Source: Stemphylium vesicarium
Lineage: Eukaryota > Ascomycota > Dothideomycetes > Pleosporales > Pleosporaceae
Length of the DNA stretch: 64,000 nt
NCBI GenBank assembly: GCA_004380135.1
Contig: QXCR01000043.1
Span: 124,001-188,000, forward strand
Reading direction: 5' to 3'
Under the pieces are notes generated by a model. That model made no database searches and was not told where the DNA came from. It was given only the letters and a program-made list of their open reading frames with translations. Shown here piece after piece: positions 1-11,174 of this stretch. The position numbers were made by a program, and so were the translations under genes. Position 1 is the first letter of the stretch, and each line of letters starts with the position of its first letter.

Positions 1-1
1 A

Positions 2-301
2 CCCCAGAGTCTTGCCAATCCCCGCGACGGGACTGATACTGGAAAGGTCGAGAAACTCTTCGATCGGATAAAGCTGGAGGAGGAGACGGAGAAGGATATT
101 GAGCTCAGTCGGAAGAGGAGGGAGGAGAACGATCGGTATTTTGAAAAGGTGAATAAGGGCGTACAGGAGGTGGTTGTGAGGCTGGAAGAAGTTGCAAAGG
201 CGATGAGGGGAGTTGAGAGCGAGAGTAAAGAGATTTGGGGTCACGGAAGTGATGACACTGGAGACACAGCAAGCGTCACAACAGCGCAGAGTGTGACTTG
301 A
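2..301 (+). CDS. C-terminal part of a coiled-coil protein (5' partial)
   Basis: The frame is open from base 2 to a TGA at 299-301 and encodes about 99 residues. The start lies outside the window. The peptide is rich in Glu, Lys and Arg with a heptad-like pattern (LFDRIKLEEETEKDIELS, then VVRLEEVAKAMRGVESES), so a coiled coil is likely, followed by a Ser/Thr tail. Codon use resembles the real genes nearby. No family can be assigned from this fragment. It is called coding because the frame is long, uninterrupted and compositionally protein-like. Confidence 0.6.
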   Translation, partial: PQSLANPRDGTDTGKVEKLFDRIKLEEETEKDIELSRKRREENDRYFEKVNKGVQEVVVRLEEVAKAMRGVESESKEIWGHGSDDTGDTASVTTAQSVT

Positions 302-880
302 GATGGGAGGAGGCATATAACCCACCTTTTATGACGGCTTTCATATGTAAAGCTTGTTCGCCAACGCGGGAAGGGCAAAATAACCGACGAGCTGTCCACG
401 ACGTATGCACTCGTAGCCCACATAATTCCATGCTAGGGCAAACGTATCTGGCTTGGATCGAAACAAGGTGGCACTTGAGCCTACATCGCATATGACGAGA
501 ACATCAAAGCTAGGTCACATTGCAGGATATTGGGCATGACCTAGTAAGGAAGACTCGGGCGAGCTTACACGCTCCGAGAACCCGGAATACCGCCTTACAA
601 GAACGGTATCTTCTAAGCCACACTACGAGCAAGGATCATCCCAGAGAAAGGAAAGCTACGGAGAAGCATAGTCGTAGTCGCCAGAAGAATCACAAATTCG
701 CACATGTTACAAAGAAGCAGATATTGATACATGCGGAAGAAACCGTCTACTCTTGTTCCAGTCCATTCGGAGCTAAGCCTCCAACATTCATGATCGAGCT
801 ATCTGTATTAAACAATATCTCTATTTTGATCACGACCAGCTCTCACATTTTTGAGCTCTTTTTCGCCGTCATCACCACAT
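302..880. other. Intergenic, two converging 3' ends
   Basis: This stretch separates two converging genes and should hold their 3' untranslated regions. I see no convincing coding region, tRNA or repeat. Confidence 0.5.
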
Positions 881-2645
881 TTATAGCAGATAACGATAAT
901 CCGGACTCAAATCTCCCATTTCCGTCTTCTCGTACTCGGTCAACCCCACATTCCTCACGCTCTTGTTTCGCCTCCGGTTCTCCATGCTGCACATGACAAA
1001 GTACGCAGAGCAGCTTAGAGCACTCAGACACACGAAAGCGATACTGATTGAATAGCCGGGCGTGTATTTAGGCGCGTCTTTCTTGAGGAAAGAATAAGTG
1101 GCGATGATGCCGCCGATATTTCCTGTGGTATCCGTTAGACACATGTCTGGTTGAAGAAATGGACACGATAACTTACCGAAGCCAACTTGCCATGCACTGC
1201 CTACAGCTCTCCTGTGATGCCCACCTAAGTTCATATTGAACCAGCAGACAATCACCGGCATCGCTGTATAGGCTCCCATGGCGACCAGAAACAGTGCGGC
1301 GTACTGCAAACTGCGATTATCGTGCACAGCAAGTAGGATGGCGAATCCAGCAATGCAGACGCAGATGGGGAAAATGGCGAAAAGAAAGCGATGTTTGAGG
1401 CGATCAGAAAAGTACGCAACAAGCATGCTGAAGCCGAACGCAGCAGCCCATGGAGGCACGCTGTGGAGTTGCGTTTGGATGGGCGAGTAGCCGTAGCCCT
1501 GGATGATGGATGGGGAGAAATACGCGTAACCGTATGCAGGAACGATGAGGCCAAAGTACATCAGTCCACCGATGAAAATCTTAGGGTCCTTGAATACCTT
1601 GCCGACGTCTGCCAATTTGATGGGTCGTTCGCGGGCGGAGCGGCCCTGGTCGATTTGGAGCCGGGATTTCACGTAGGCGCGCTCGGGCTCGGAGAGCCAT
1701 TTGACTTCTTCGGGAAAGTTGGGGAGCAAGAAGAAGAATGCGAACGATACGACGACGGTCAAAAGGCCTTCTAAAATGAAGATCCAGCGCCATCCTCTAT
1801 AGCCGCGGATGTAGTCCATCTTGCCGATTGCACTAGCTAGCAGACCACCAAATGCTCCTGCCAGCGTCGTCGAGCTGAAGAAGAAAGAGAATCGCTTCTG
1901 CGCCTCATGTCTTCTGTACCACATTCCGATCAGATAGAACGCGCCTGGAAACATGCCCGCCTATGTAAGTTAGAACTAAAACAATTTAATACAAAAAAGA
2001 TTTTTACCTCGAAAACGCCAAGAAAGAATCGTGTAACTAACAATCCGCTGTAGTTCTGTACGAAACCTTGCAGCATGGTTACGACTCCAAAGCCAAACAT
2101 GCAGATGCTGAGCCAAATGCGCGGCTTCATCTTTTTGAGGAGAATGTTGGACGGGATCTCGAATAGAATGTAGGGTACGAAGAAGATGACCAGGGCCGTG
2201 TTGTAGCGGTTATCCCGTAGCAGGTCCAGTTCTTCGCTCAGACCGAAGACATTTGCGTTGGCAATGTTGACTCGGTCCAGAAATGCCAGGAGATACATGA
2301 TGCATAGGAATGGAATGACATGGAGATCGATCCGGGCTACAAGCTTCGACTCGGTGGTGTTGGGTGGACAGGGGACGAGTTCAGGGTCCTCCTCGTAGTT
2401 GTTGTCGTAGCGAGGGACCACATCTTGCTTGTCGAAGTCCGGAGACGATGGCTCTTCTGGAATCAGTCAACATGCTGCCCTGGAGCTCCATCGTAGCTTG
2501 GATATGATGCTCGACGGTGACTACGTGTTGGTGATGGCGGTGAGCTTATAGCGACCAAGGTCGGTCAAGCCTCGCGGAAGCGCTCCGAAACAACTTGGCG
2601 CCGTAATAGAGAAAGCCGCAACTTACTTTCGGTCTTGCCAAACAT
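881..2645 (-). CDS. MFS transporter, anion:cation symporter (Dal5/Tna1-like) family
   Basis: Predicted plasma-membrane permease of the fungal allantoate/nicotinate/vitamin type; the substrate cannot be read from sequence. The model is complement(join(881..1122,1177..1960,2008..2456,2627..2645)), 497 residues, within the usual ACS range. The first exon is only 19 nt (MFGKTE) and is followed by a 170-nt intron; the other introns are 47 and 54 nt. Every junction keeps frame and restores family motifs such as RFFLGVFEAGMFPGAFYLIG in the TM4-5 region and QVGFGNIGGIIATY in the second half. A long hydrophilic N-terminus precedes helix 1 (IDLHVIPFLCIMYLLAFLDR). A loop sequence DRLKHR lies between helices 8 and 9. 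The short acidic/polar C-tail is cytoplasmic by family topology. It shares an upstream region with the F-box gene. Confidence 0.88.
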
Positions 2646-3673
2646 GTTAGAGTTTGGCGTTCGACACCAATATCACGCAGCTAAGCGTGCGCTTGAGTCG
2701 AGATTATCCGCCCCGTCGGCTGACTGCTGGACCGTGGTAGCTCTTGGAAGACCGGGTTCACGCTTGTAATGAGACTTGGGGGAAATGTGGGAGAGAAGGA
2801 AATATATCACAAGAAGCGGACAGCTGTTAGAGTCACCTCGTAAAGGCCGAGGTCGCTCAGCCTAGTCATGCAATCTGCCCACTCTCGCATCCGTCGTGCT
2901 CGCTAACCCCGCATCTTTGGCTTTGCGCTTTCTCCCATGCGTAAGCCATGTACTGCCTTAATAGGAAGCTGGTTTGCCGTTCCCCAGCGCCAAGTCGCGG
3001 ATAACCAAGGGCACGGCGGAGCTTCTACGTACTGCTGATTGTCTGTGCGTCATTCACCCTCGACAAGCTGGACTGCTCCTGGGCTCCTGGGCTCCTGGGC
3101 CAGGCGACTCTTGCCGGGCCAAGTCCACAGGAGCAGGAAAAAAACAAGAGACGAGCGGCGTGGGCCTCGCGTGTGATGTAACCATGTGATCAGCAGTGTG
3201 GCGTCTCGGCCCTAATCGAAGAGGTTGCGTCGGGATGCATCAGGGCGGAATAACAAGCGCATTGTTCCGCGGGGGACCTGTTTGCATGTTTGCTGTTGAA
3301 GGGCCCGTCGCATAAACTCCTCAACGCAGGCTCGGCGTGCTTGCCAGGTAGCCCGCAGGCTGATATCAACTGGCGACTATACAAAGGAGTAGTAAAGGGC
3401 GGTTGGAGCTTAGTAAGGGCAAGGTTTTATATCCGAAGGGCCAACCTTGCCATCGGGCAAGTCTGGTTCGGCAGCCGACCTCACTCAAGCCTGGGCACGC
3501 GAAAGTCTCAGCGTCGCCCACGCTCCTTTCCCCTTCTCCTTCAGCCTCTGACCTGTCCACCAACATCCTCTCCGTTCTGCCGCGTCTTTATGCAAACGTC
3601 GACCCGACTCCCGGAAGTGTGACTGCGTGCGATCCGACTCGATAGCCCAGAGCGGCTGGCCTGCTGACCCGAA
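2646..3673. promoter_or_regulatory. Divergent intergenic region between MFS and F-box genes
   Basis: About 1 kb between two divergently transcribed genes, so it should contain both promoters. There is a CTCCTGGG-type short direct repeat near 3076-3098. I found no coding region and no regulatory element I can name with confidence. Confidence 0.45.
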
Positions 3674-5097
3674 ATGGTGAATGCCAAATATGTCGCCTTT
3701 ACAGTCAACAAGCAGACGCCCTTCCTGCAGACGCCAGACCAAGCCTATGCGACCGTAATCAATTGTCGCCCGCCGGCGGGAAAGCGTGCGGGGTTTGCGC
3801 ACGAGGTGCGTTCGCACAATGTGCCCTTGGCCAAGGTCGAAGGCAGTCTGAAGCGCAAGCGGGGCGACGAGGGCAAGAGAGACTTTGATCAAGCCACCAC
3901 CTCGGGCGTATCCTTTGGATCCAACGCGACGACTCCACTCTCGACCGCACCGGCCCGCCCGCTACTTACCCAGCAGTGGCAGCAGCGCAAGCCCACCAGG
4001 TTACGGAGGGGCAAGATATTGTCCAAGGGCGTTGATCTGGACTGTTGGTTCATAATACTCTCCTACTCGGACCCTGCGCAGTTGCTGGAGATGCGCAGCA
4101 AGATTGCTTCATGCTATCGCTTTCTGCGGGATAACCCCATGCTCTGGAAGCATAGCAGGGTTTACTACTACGGAACCGACATGCCGGACCCACCCCCAGG
4201 CCTTACAGAGTTTCAGTTCGCCCATCTGCGCCATGGCCATGGCTGCATGGACTGCGGTGCGCCGGTGAGTCCTCCCCTATCTACATGCTGTTTATGAGAC
4301 GTTTGTTAACTTGATCCGTTGTTGCTCAGAACACCCGCAAGACGTTCTGGGCCTTCCTCCGCCGCATGTGCAAGGATTGCCTGACAAACCAGGTCGTCAA
4401 AGAATACGAAGCCATGGCTTTGCTCAAGGGCCCGGACGGTGAAGACGTCTCCTTCATCCGCGCTGCTCTTCCGAGTGGCATCTTCGATTCGTGGGGTAAC
4501 TTTGTCGGCGTTGGTCCCGCCAGCACACATGCACTGAAGACGATATATTTACGATCAGACGTGGAGAAGCTCGCTGCCGAGTACAACCGTGAAAAGCAAC
4601 AGCAGCAGTCTTCGGATACAAGTGAGCCTCCTACCTGGATTGCCACATGGCTTGCTGCAAAGGCTACCAAGATAGAAGAACGCCAGGTCTTTGCGAAAAA
4701 GATGGAGCAGTGGGAAGAAATGCAGCGAACGGCCAGAACCGCCGAGTACAGCTCAAAGAAGTCTAGACGCAAGGCTTACTTCAAGGAGAAGGCTGCTCAG
4801 CTCACACCGCCCATCGGTATCAAGGAGCTCGAGGCGTGTCCATCTTACAAGCGCGCTGTCACCATCCCCAAAGACCCCAACAATACATCATGGGATCTTC
4901 TCAAACCCAAGATTGTCAAGGAAGCCGCAGAGAATGCAGCCAGGAGAAGTCTAGACGACTCGCGTCCCCCAACAGCGTCGACGTCCGGTATATCAACGCC
5001 CACAAGCAGCATGGACGGCTATCCTCACGCGCACCTCTATCTCGGTACCATCATGGGTCTACCGCAACCAGACCACCATCACCATTTGTTTCAGTGA
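3674..5097 (+). CDS. F-box-like protein with a CxxC...CxxC zinc motif
   Basis: The model is join(3674..4264,4330..5097), 452 residues, with one 65-nt intron (GTGAGT...CTCAG). Residues 1-115 are basic and low-complexity and include an NLS-like KRKRGDEGKR at 60-69. Residues 119-160 resemble an F-box (DLDCWFIILSYSDPAQLLEM, then FLRDNPMLWKHSR). CMDC (191-194) and CKDC (211-214) flank the intron junction and can form a four-cysteine zinc site. The rest is charged and alpha-helical with a Ser/Thr-rich tail ending in a short histidine run. By family knowledge F-box proteins recruit substrates to SCF ubiquitin ligases; the substrate is unknown. The start is the first ATG before the long open frame. 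Confidence 0.78.
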
Positions 5098-6148
5098 TTT
5101 ATTTTCTTCTGCATGTTTCACGCTGGAATGATGGGTACGAAGGAAATAATGTTTTGGGTAACGACTGCATTTACGGCATTGGAGTTGGGTCCGATACCCT
5201 GTTCTTGTAACGAACATGGGCACAAGCATTTCCTTGCAAGGCGCTAGGTCAAGACTTAGGACTATATGGGAAGGCAACGGCTAGCAGGCGTTTTTTTTTA
5301 ATCATGTTTGGAATTCCTTTCGTTTTCAACCTAATACGTGTGTATCTCTGAGGGTTCAATGGAATTGGCTTTTTTGCCTGACAAATCTGACGTGCCCAGA
5401 TCTGCATCTTGAAGACAGTGAGGTACTTGCTCTCTAGATGGAGAAAGTTGCTGCTTTCAGCGAAGCAGCCCACTTTTGCCGTTCGCGCCGCTCTCGGAGA
5501 GGAACGGCATGTGGGTGCAGTACGAGTCATCCCCCACAGCTTAGTACATCGGAATCCTGGTTGGTCAAGAAGGCGTACCCACGGTGGTAAGCACTATCGA
5601 CATGGCGATAGAAGACAGGATTGCAGTAGCTAGAGAAGAGCAGCAGTGTGCTGGAGATAGTCGTTGCTGAGAGACGGCTACCGCAGAGCCTCATATGATT
5701 ACCCCTCATTTCGCGCCTCTAGCCTGCGTCGATCTGCCTCGCCACAGCCAATAACAGCGTCTGGAAGTCAGGTTATGCATGAAATCAACGCCCAGCCCTA
5801 GCACGCTACAAACACCATGGCTCCCCTTGCTGCATTGCCTCCGACACGACCTTGTATAGCTTCTGAGCGAGATTTCTCCACGGCCGAATTATGGCTTCGT
5901 CATCCGGCCTGTGTCGCGAACCCTTTAGCTATCGTAATCGCAAGGGTCTGGACGGTTATGCTCTGTCACACGTGTGATTGGTGCGCCGGCTATCAAAGTG
6001 GGTCTTTGGCGTGGTTTCCAGAAAGAAAGATTGTCGCCATCGGGATTTCGAGGGCATCGGCATTGATGTTTTAAAAGCTTTCACGCGCCCTACCTTTCCG
6101 AGATCTCCTGTGTTACTTACCATCGAAATACGCCGCACCACCACCACA
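5098..6148. promoter_or_regulatory. F-box gene 3' region and CCP1 promoter
   Basis: No convincing coding region. The distal half should hold the promoter of the cytochrome c peroxidase gene. An inverted CCAAT box is annotated separately. Confidence 0.45.
5977..5984. promoter_or_regulatory. Inverted CCAAT box upstream of CCP1
   Basis: TGATTGGT, the reverse complement of ACCAATCA, lies about 165 bp before the CCP1 start codon. This is the core recognised by the fungal Hap2/3/5 (HapB/C/E) complex, which controls heme and respiratory genes. The motif is seen; its use here is inference. Confidence 0.35.
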
Positions 6149-7329
6149 ATGGCATCTGCCTCCCGAAACTTCTCCCGCGCCCTGCGCACCGCTGCTCCCT
6201 CGTTCCGCACCACCTCGACCCGCTCATCTGTCCGCTTCGTTGCCCCCACACAGAATGCCTTTCGCAATCAGCGACGCGGATACGCCTCGCAGGAGGACGG
6301 TCCCGACAAGCACGAGGGCAACCCAACCGGTCTAGCCTGGGGCGCTGGCGCTCTGCTTGTCGGTGCGGGAGTATACGGCCTGTACACATACAAGCCCGAG
6401 ATGTTCGGTCAGTCCAACAGCAAGAAGATCTTCACACCGAGGTTCGAAGACTACCAGAAGGTCTACAATGACATTGCCAAGAGGCTGGAGGAGCACGACG
6501 ACTACGACGATGGTAGCTATGGCCCCGTGCTGCTGCGTCTCGCATGGCACGCTTCGGGAACGTGAGTACATGCAATTGTCACCCTCGCTATTGGACCCTG
6601 ACACTGACACGTCGCAGCTATGACAAGATGACAGGAACTGGTGGCTCCAACGGCGCAACCATGCGCTTTGCCCCCGAGGGTGACCACGGCGCCAACGCCG
6701 GTCTCAAGGCCGCCCGCGATTTCCTCGAGCCCGTCAAGGAGGCCTACCCTTGGATCACCTACTCCGACCTGTGGATCCTCGCTGGTGTCTGCGCCATCCA
6801 AGAGATGCAGGGCCCCAAGATCCCATACCGAGCTGGCCGCACCGACCGCGACGTCTCCTTCTGCACACCTGACGGCCGTCTGCCCGACGCCAGCAAGGAC
6901 AGCAGCCACATCCGCGCCATCTTTGGCCGTATGGGCTTCGACGACCGCGCCATGGTTGCCCTCTCCGGTGCCCACGCCCTCGGCCGCTGCCACACCGACC
7001 GCTCCGGCTTCGACGGCCCCTGGACCTTCTCTCCCACCACCCTGACCAACGACTACTTCAAGCTCCTTGTTGAGGAGAAGTGGGCTTACAAGAAGTGGAA
7101 TGGCCCCAAGCAGTTCGAGGACGTCAAGACAAAGTCCCTCATGATGCTGCCCACCGACATGGAGCTTGTCAAGGACAAGAGCTTCAGGCAGTACACCAAC
7201 CTGTACGCCAAGGACAACGATGCTTTCTTCAAGGACTTTTCCGAGGCCGTCATGACCCTGTTCGAGCTTGGTGTGCCCTTCCAGCATCCCGAGGACCAGC
7301 GATGGGTCTTCAAGAGCTCTTTTGACTAA
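6149..7329 (+). CDS. CCP1: Cytochrome c peroxidase, mitochondrial
   Basis: Heme peroxidase that reduces H2O2 with electrons from cytochrome c in the mitochondrial intermembrane space. The model is join(6149..6561,6618..7329), 374 residues, typical length; the 56-nt intron splits the codon for Thr138. The N-terminus is an Arg/Ser-rich presequence ([15 protein letters not shown]), followed by one hydrophobic segment at 61-79 that fits the bipartite sorting signal removed in yeast Ccp1. Distal heme residues are in RLAWH (Arg130, Trp133, His134). The proximal ligand is His257 in SGAHALG. Trp273 in FDGPW corresponds to the yeast Trp191 radical site. The C-terminal [10 protein letters not shown] is family-like. 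All catalytic residues are present. Confidence 0.96.
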
Positions 7330-7718
7330 GAAGCTTTTTGAAGGGTTGATGAGCATGAAGAACAAACAAGTCGCATTGGGAAGGTTCAGTTTTGAACGTC
7401 AGAGATATCCATCTAGATTATTAGACCGTTGCTTTTTTCATTGCCCATGTTGTGGGTGGAGAGGATTGCAAGTGTTTTATGTTAAGCATGTTGCCTTATT
7501 CGCCGGGTAAATATTGCATTGTAGAGACATTTTTTGCAGCATTAGAGCGTAGCAAGACGAGAAGACAAAGCAAGTTTACAAACACGCTCTACAAGTGCAT
7601 TTCCTTTTTCGTGATCGTCTTCTCGTTCTCATACAGATATCTTAGCGGTTCGCCTGAACCATGTATCCCGTACTCGTACCACCTGGTCCTTTCACATGGC
7701 ATATATATGCCCCGGCGC
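7330..7718. other. Convergent 3' region
   Basis: AT-rich stretch between CCP1 and the leftward gene that ends at 7719. It should hold both 3' untranslated regions. No coding signal is seen. Confidence 0.45.
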
Positions 7719-8959
7719 TCAATCATCTTTCAGAGCGCTCGCAAGCTGAGCCGTCTTCCTCTTCCAAAAGGCGTGATGATCCCTTTCAATGTCACGAAAG
7801 CCGTCAATTTCTTTCCTACCCAGCTCCTTTATCTGCTTCTCCAAGTCTTTGACCTGCTCCTCTGGTATCTCTGATACGACATACAGCTCATCATCTTGAG
7901 AGTACCGCGATGCCTGGTACAGGAAAGTTGGAAATGCAGAGATGGAGCTGGCGCCGTATTTGCTGCAGGTCTGGGGTTCTGCCGAAGGTGATGCTGGTTC
8001 TCCTAGAAAGCTGACGTGTTTCTTGGTGGCACGCTTCTTACGTATTGACGGCGAAGTATCGTATTCGGGGACGAAAATCGTGGATTCTGCATCTGTGGCT
8101 CTAGACGGGAAGGGGGAAGACGGCTGCAGAGTCGACCCGGCGGCGCCTTCTCGTCCCTGCTGCTCAGTGAAGTGTAAATTCCCCATGACTTTCTCTCCCA
8201 GACACACGGCGCCCAGCTTCCACATCTCACCCACGACAGCCTCCCATTCTCTCTGCAGCTTTGCCAGTTTTGCCGTCTGTGCGGCAATCAGCTCTTCGTA
8301 GTGTAGCATGCGCGTCTCGAGCGTTTGGTCGAAGCGCACGCTCTGCCCTTGGTTGGTGGTGCGCCGCAGACTGAGTGTGAATTGCGAGATGGGCTGGTAG
8401 AGTTGCTGGGCTAGTCGCTCGTATTTTGCTGGTGCAGAGAGACGAAGGGGAGAGGTGGAGGAGTCTGTTTGGTTGGTGGCTGAGGGGATGATCTGTAAGG
8501 TGCTCTCGTGGAGTGTGTGAAGAAGGGTTCCAAGCGTTTTGTTGATCTTGAGCGATGTCGTCTTGTAGAGGTGTCGGCGGTAGTCGGTGCTGGCGTCTTC
8601 AGGGTTGGGATGTTAGCTATTGGCATTGTTGGTGGGTGGTGCTGTGCTCTACCTTTGAACGCTACACTCAACGGATGCATGTCTGATGGTCTCTTTTTCG
8701 ATATTCTTTTCTCTGTGCTTCGCGAGCTGGAGTGCGACTTGACACTCAACAAAGTCGCGGCCTCTGCATCCTCTTCAGTGAAATTGCTGTGGCTTTTGCT
8801 CTTCCGCGGTATGGAGATGCCATGATTCACCCTCTTGTGTTTGCCAAAGACTACAGCTGCTGATACTGTCTTCTTTGCCCTTACAGGCGATGCTTTCTTC
8901 GCAGGAGAGCCTGCGCTATCGTGCGCTCGCATGATGGGCTCGTTATGCTCGGCTTCCAT
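7719..8959 (-). CDS. Unrecognised coiled-coil protein (possibly kinetochore/chromatin related)
   Basis: The model is complement(join(7719..8596,8654..8959)) with G8653 as the last base of exon 1, 394 residues. The 56-nt intron (8597-8652) joins SVAFK to DASTDYRRHLYKTTSL and opens a frame that runs unbroken through the second exon. The first 100 residues are basic, Ser/Lys/Arg-rich and probably disordered (SPAKKASPVRAKK, SSSRSTEKRISKKRPS). The middle is helical (SLKINKTLGTLLHTLHESTL, then RMLHYEELIAAQTAKLAKLQ). The C-terminus is a heptad-like coiled coil (EQVKDLEKQIKELGRKEIDG). This order resembles CENP-Q/Fta7-type kinetochore subunits, but that is a guess from architecture only. The intron donor (GTAGAG) is weak, so the junction rests on frame continuity. 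Confidence 0.62.
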
Positions 8960-9397
8960 TCTACATGACTCGAAACGAGGGGGGCGATAATGGGTGAGAA
9001 AAGTTTCTGAGGACTATCGTAAGGGATGTTTAGGGTGGGTGAGAGCTCTGGCATGTTCCGAAACCGGAAAGGAAAGCGCTGGGAGACAAGGAAAGAGCAG
9101 CGCAACACCTCAGCATCCAAATTCATGACTGGTCTCCTTTGTACCTTGATAGCCATCGTAACCACGAATTTTAATTGCTTTGGAGGATGCATCGCTTTCT
9201 GTGAGGTCTATGGTCTACTTTGATGCACTTGTCATTGTAGACGCCCGCCCTATCAGAACTAATCTGAGCATTGGTTGTAAACATCGAAGCCATTTGCATA
9301 CTAGTATGCTGTGATTCCCATCATATTGTGAGAGCTGGTTGTGCAGGTTTCTCTCGGTGATTGGGAGAGCCGAATGACCTCGCAGCCTCATTCCTGT
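8960..9397. other. Intergenic
   Basis: It holds the promoter of the leftward coiled-coil gene and the 3' region of the resolvase gene, both on the minus strand. No coding region or repeat is seen. Confidence 0.4.
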
Positions 9398-10654
9398 TTA
9401 TTCCCCCTGCACCCCTCTCACCATCTCCAACAAAACCACATCGTTTAGTTCAGGAAGATCTTCACCTTCATCCTTGTTCTCTTTGGACTTCGTTCCCTTC
9501 TTCTCACCACGTGTCCATACATCCTTGAGTTGCAGTCGATTAGATTCCCAGCTCACCCACGCCGCTGCCTGGAGGAAACAGTCTGTGATATCATCAAGCT
9601 TTTTGATTTCAACGGCCGCCACATCCGCTGCAGCGTTCTTCAGATTCGCGGCTGATGCAGCTCCAATATCCCTCTTCTTTGCACGAACAGTTTTAGTGGG
9701 TGAGCACAGAGCTTTGCGGGTAGCTTCTGCATGTGGACCAATGTTGAATGAGATGGTAGGCGTCGTTTCGGAAGTAGTGGCCGTCGTGGAAGGAGAGGAC
9801 ACAGAGAGCCAAGAGCGTAAGAGAGCGATTTTAGCCTTCTTCTCTGCTTTGAATCGACTGACTTTCTTCTTGCTGGACGCATCGTCGTCGGGTCCTTCAG
9901 GTGCGCCTTCAGTGTCTGCTAGTGTCGACGTGTTGCTCTCGTCCTCAGCAAGGCTCTGAGCACTTTGCCCAAGCCAATAGTTTCCCACGCGCTTTGGGTC
10001 CACGCTGAAAACATCATATAGCTTCTTCTTTGGGGCCTTCTCTTTCTGCTGGGCGAGTAGTCGCTCTGTATAGAACGTCTCTAACACAGCCCACAACATG
10101 CCTTCCAACGTATTGACGCGAAGAGTCCATTGCTGTACCGCGCTACCACCGCCTGATCGCCACCTCTGCTTTTCGATCAAAATCACATCCGGTGCCCCAG
10201 ACAATATCGTCTTCTTGACCAGCCCGTAGGCGGTTCGAGATAAGACACCTACGGAATAAGGATCCAGGTCTTCTTCCGCGTCGGTAGTGCCTTCTTTAAT
10301 CTCTTGCGGTTCGGGAAGGTGCGACGTAATATCGCGTGTCGCAGGGCCAAGGTCAATTTTTTCCCACCTCAAGACCTCCATTGTCGCATTCAAGCTGTTC
10401 TTAGCAGGGTAAGAAATGTCCACCTCGCAAAAAGCTAGATTTTTGATACCCATGTCGATGCTCATGATGCGCAATTTCTGATCCGTGGGTCGTGAGATTT
10501 CCCATTCTGGATGGTGATTGAAGAGGCGAGGTTTGGTGATGTCGCGCCGGAAGCGTTCCTGGAGGACAGATTTTGTTCCTGAAGATGCTGCGCCAATATG
10601 TGTAAGAAGCGATTGCAGCGCCTTACCCGTTATAGCCTTTGGTTTGGGTGGCAT
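9398..10654 (-). CDS. CCE1: Mitochondrial Holliday junction resolvase (Cce1/Ydc2 type) with SAP domain
   Basis: Endonuclease that cuts four-way DNA junctions in mitochondrial DNA and so affects nucleoid segregation. It is a single exon of 418 residues from a clear ATG. Residues about 8-45 look like a SAP motif (ALQSLLTHIGAASSGTKSVL). The RNase H-like fold begins with MSIDMGIKNLAFC (Asp67). The second acid is Glu161 in ILIEKQRWRSGGG. The C-terminal acidic cluster is in KKLDDITDCFLQAAAWVSWE. The sequence AVQQWTLRVNTLEGMLWAVL is diagnostic for this family. A low-complexity insertion (about 245-345, Ser/Thr/Ala/Lys-rich) interrupts the fold and makes the protein longer than yeast Cce1. The gene continues the same strand as the aconitase gene upstream. 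Confidence 0.92.
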   Translation of the reverse strand: MPPKPKAITGKALQSLLTHIGAASSGTKSVLQERFRRDITKPRLFNHHPEWEISRPTDQKLRIMSIDMGIKNLAFCEVDISYPAKNSLNATMEVLRWEKIDLGPATRDITSHLPEPQEIKEGTTDAEEDLDPYSVGVLSRTAYGLVKKTILSGAPDVILIEKQRWRSGGGSAVQQWTLRVNTLEGMLWAVLETFYTERLLAQQKEKAPKKKLYDVFSVDPKRVGNYWLGQSAQSLAEDESNTSTLADTEGAPEGPDDDASSKKKVSRFKAEKKAKIALLRSWLSVSSPSTTATTSETTPTISFNIGPHAEATRKALCSPTKTVRAKKRDIGAASAANLKNAAADVAAVEIKKLDDITDCFLQAAAWVSWESNRLQLKDVWTRGEKKGTKSKENKDEGEDLPELNDVVLLEMVRGVQGE

Positions 10655-11174
10655 TGTGTGCGCTGTATTACAATGTTTTCCAATAGAGGATACTTCTTTG
10701 ATGGAAGATAGGCTAATGAATTATGTTGCTGGCAAAACATTGCGGAATGCGAACGCGTCAACACAACGCGCGCAATGGCAATGATGTTATAGCCACATTG
10801 GAATTGTTGTCTTCTGATATCTTGTTATAATTCGTCCTGGAAGCCTCATGGTAGGCTCTGAGACTGGTCGTGGGAGGAGTCGTGAGAAGAACACAATTTA
10901 GGTCAATCTGTGCCCCACGTGACTAGAGCTTTTGGCACAATCGATTCAGCTTCCAAAATATTAACCACAATGACATAGGTCAATCGGCCTATAAGCTTCT
11001 GGAGCATCTGGAGCATCCTGACGTCACAAACCAAGGATAGAAATGGCCGTTTGATGCACGTTTGAATATTCAATGATTGCTGAAACGCTCCGAAAAAGTA
11101 CACCACTAGCGCCATGCGCCCTTCCCTTTTGACTTTCCAAACTCGAAATTGCTCTCATTCCATCATTCAAACAT
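10655..11174. other. Intergenic
   Basis: It contains the promoter of the resolvase gene and the 3' region of the aconitase gene. No coding region is supported. Confidence 0.4.

Noticed and set aside
6517..7365. Long minus-strand frame (282 codons) opposite CCP1
   Set aside because: Antisense shadow of a codon-biased, highly expressed gene.
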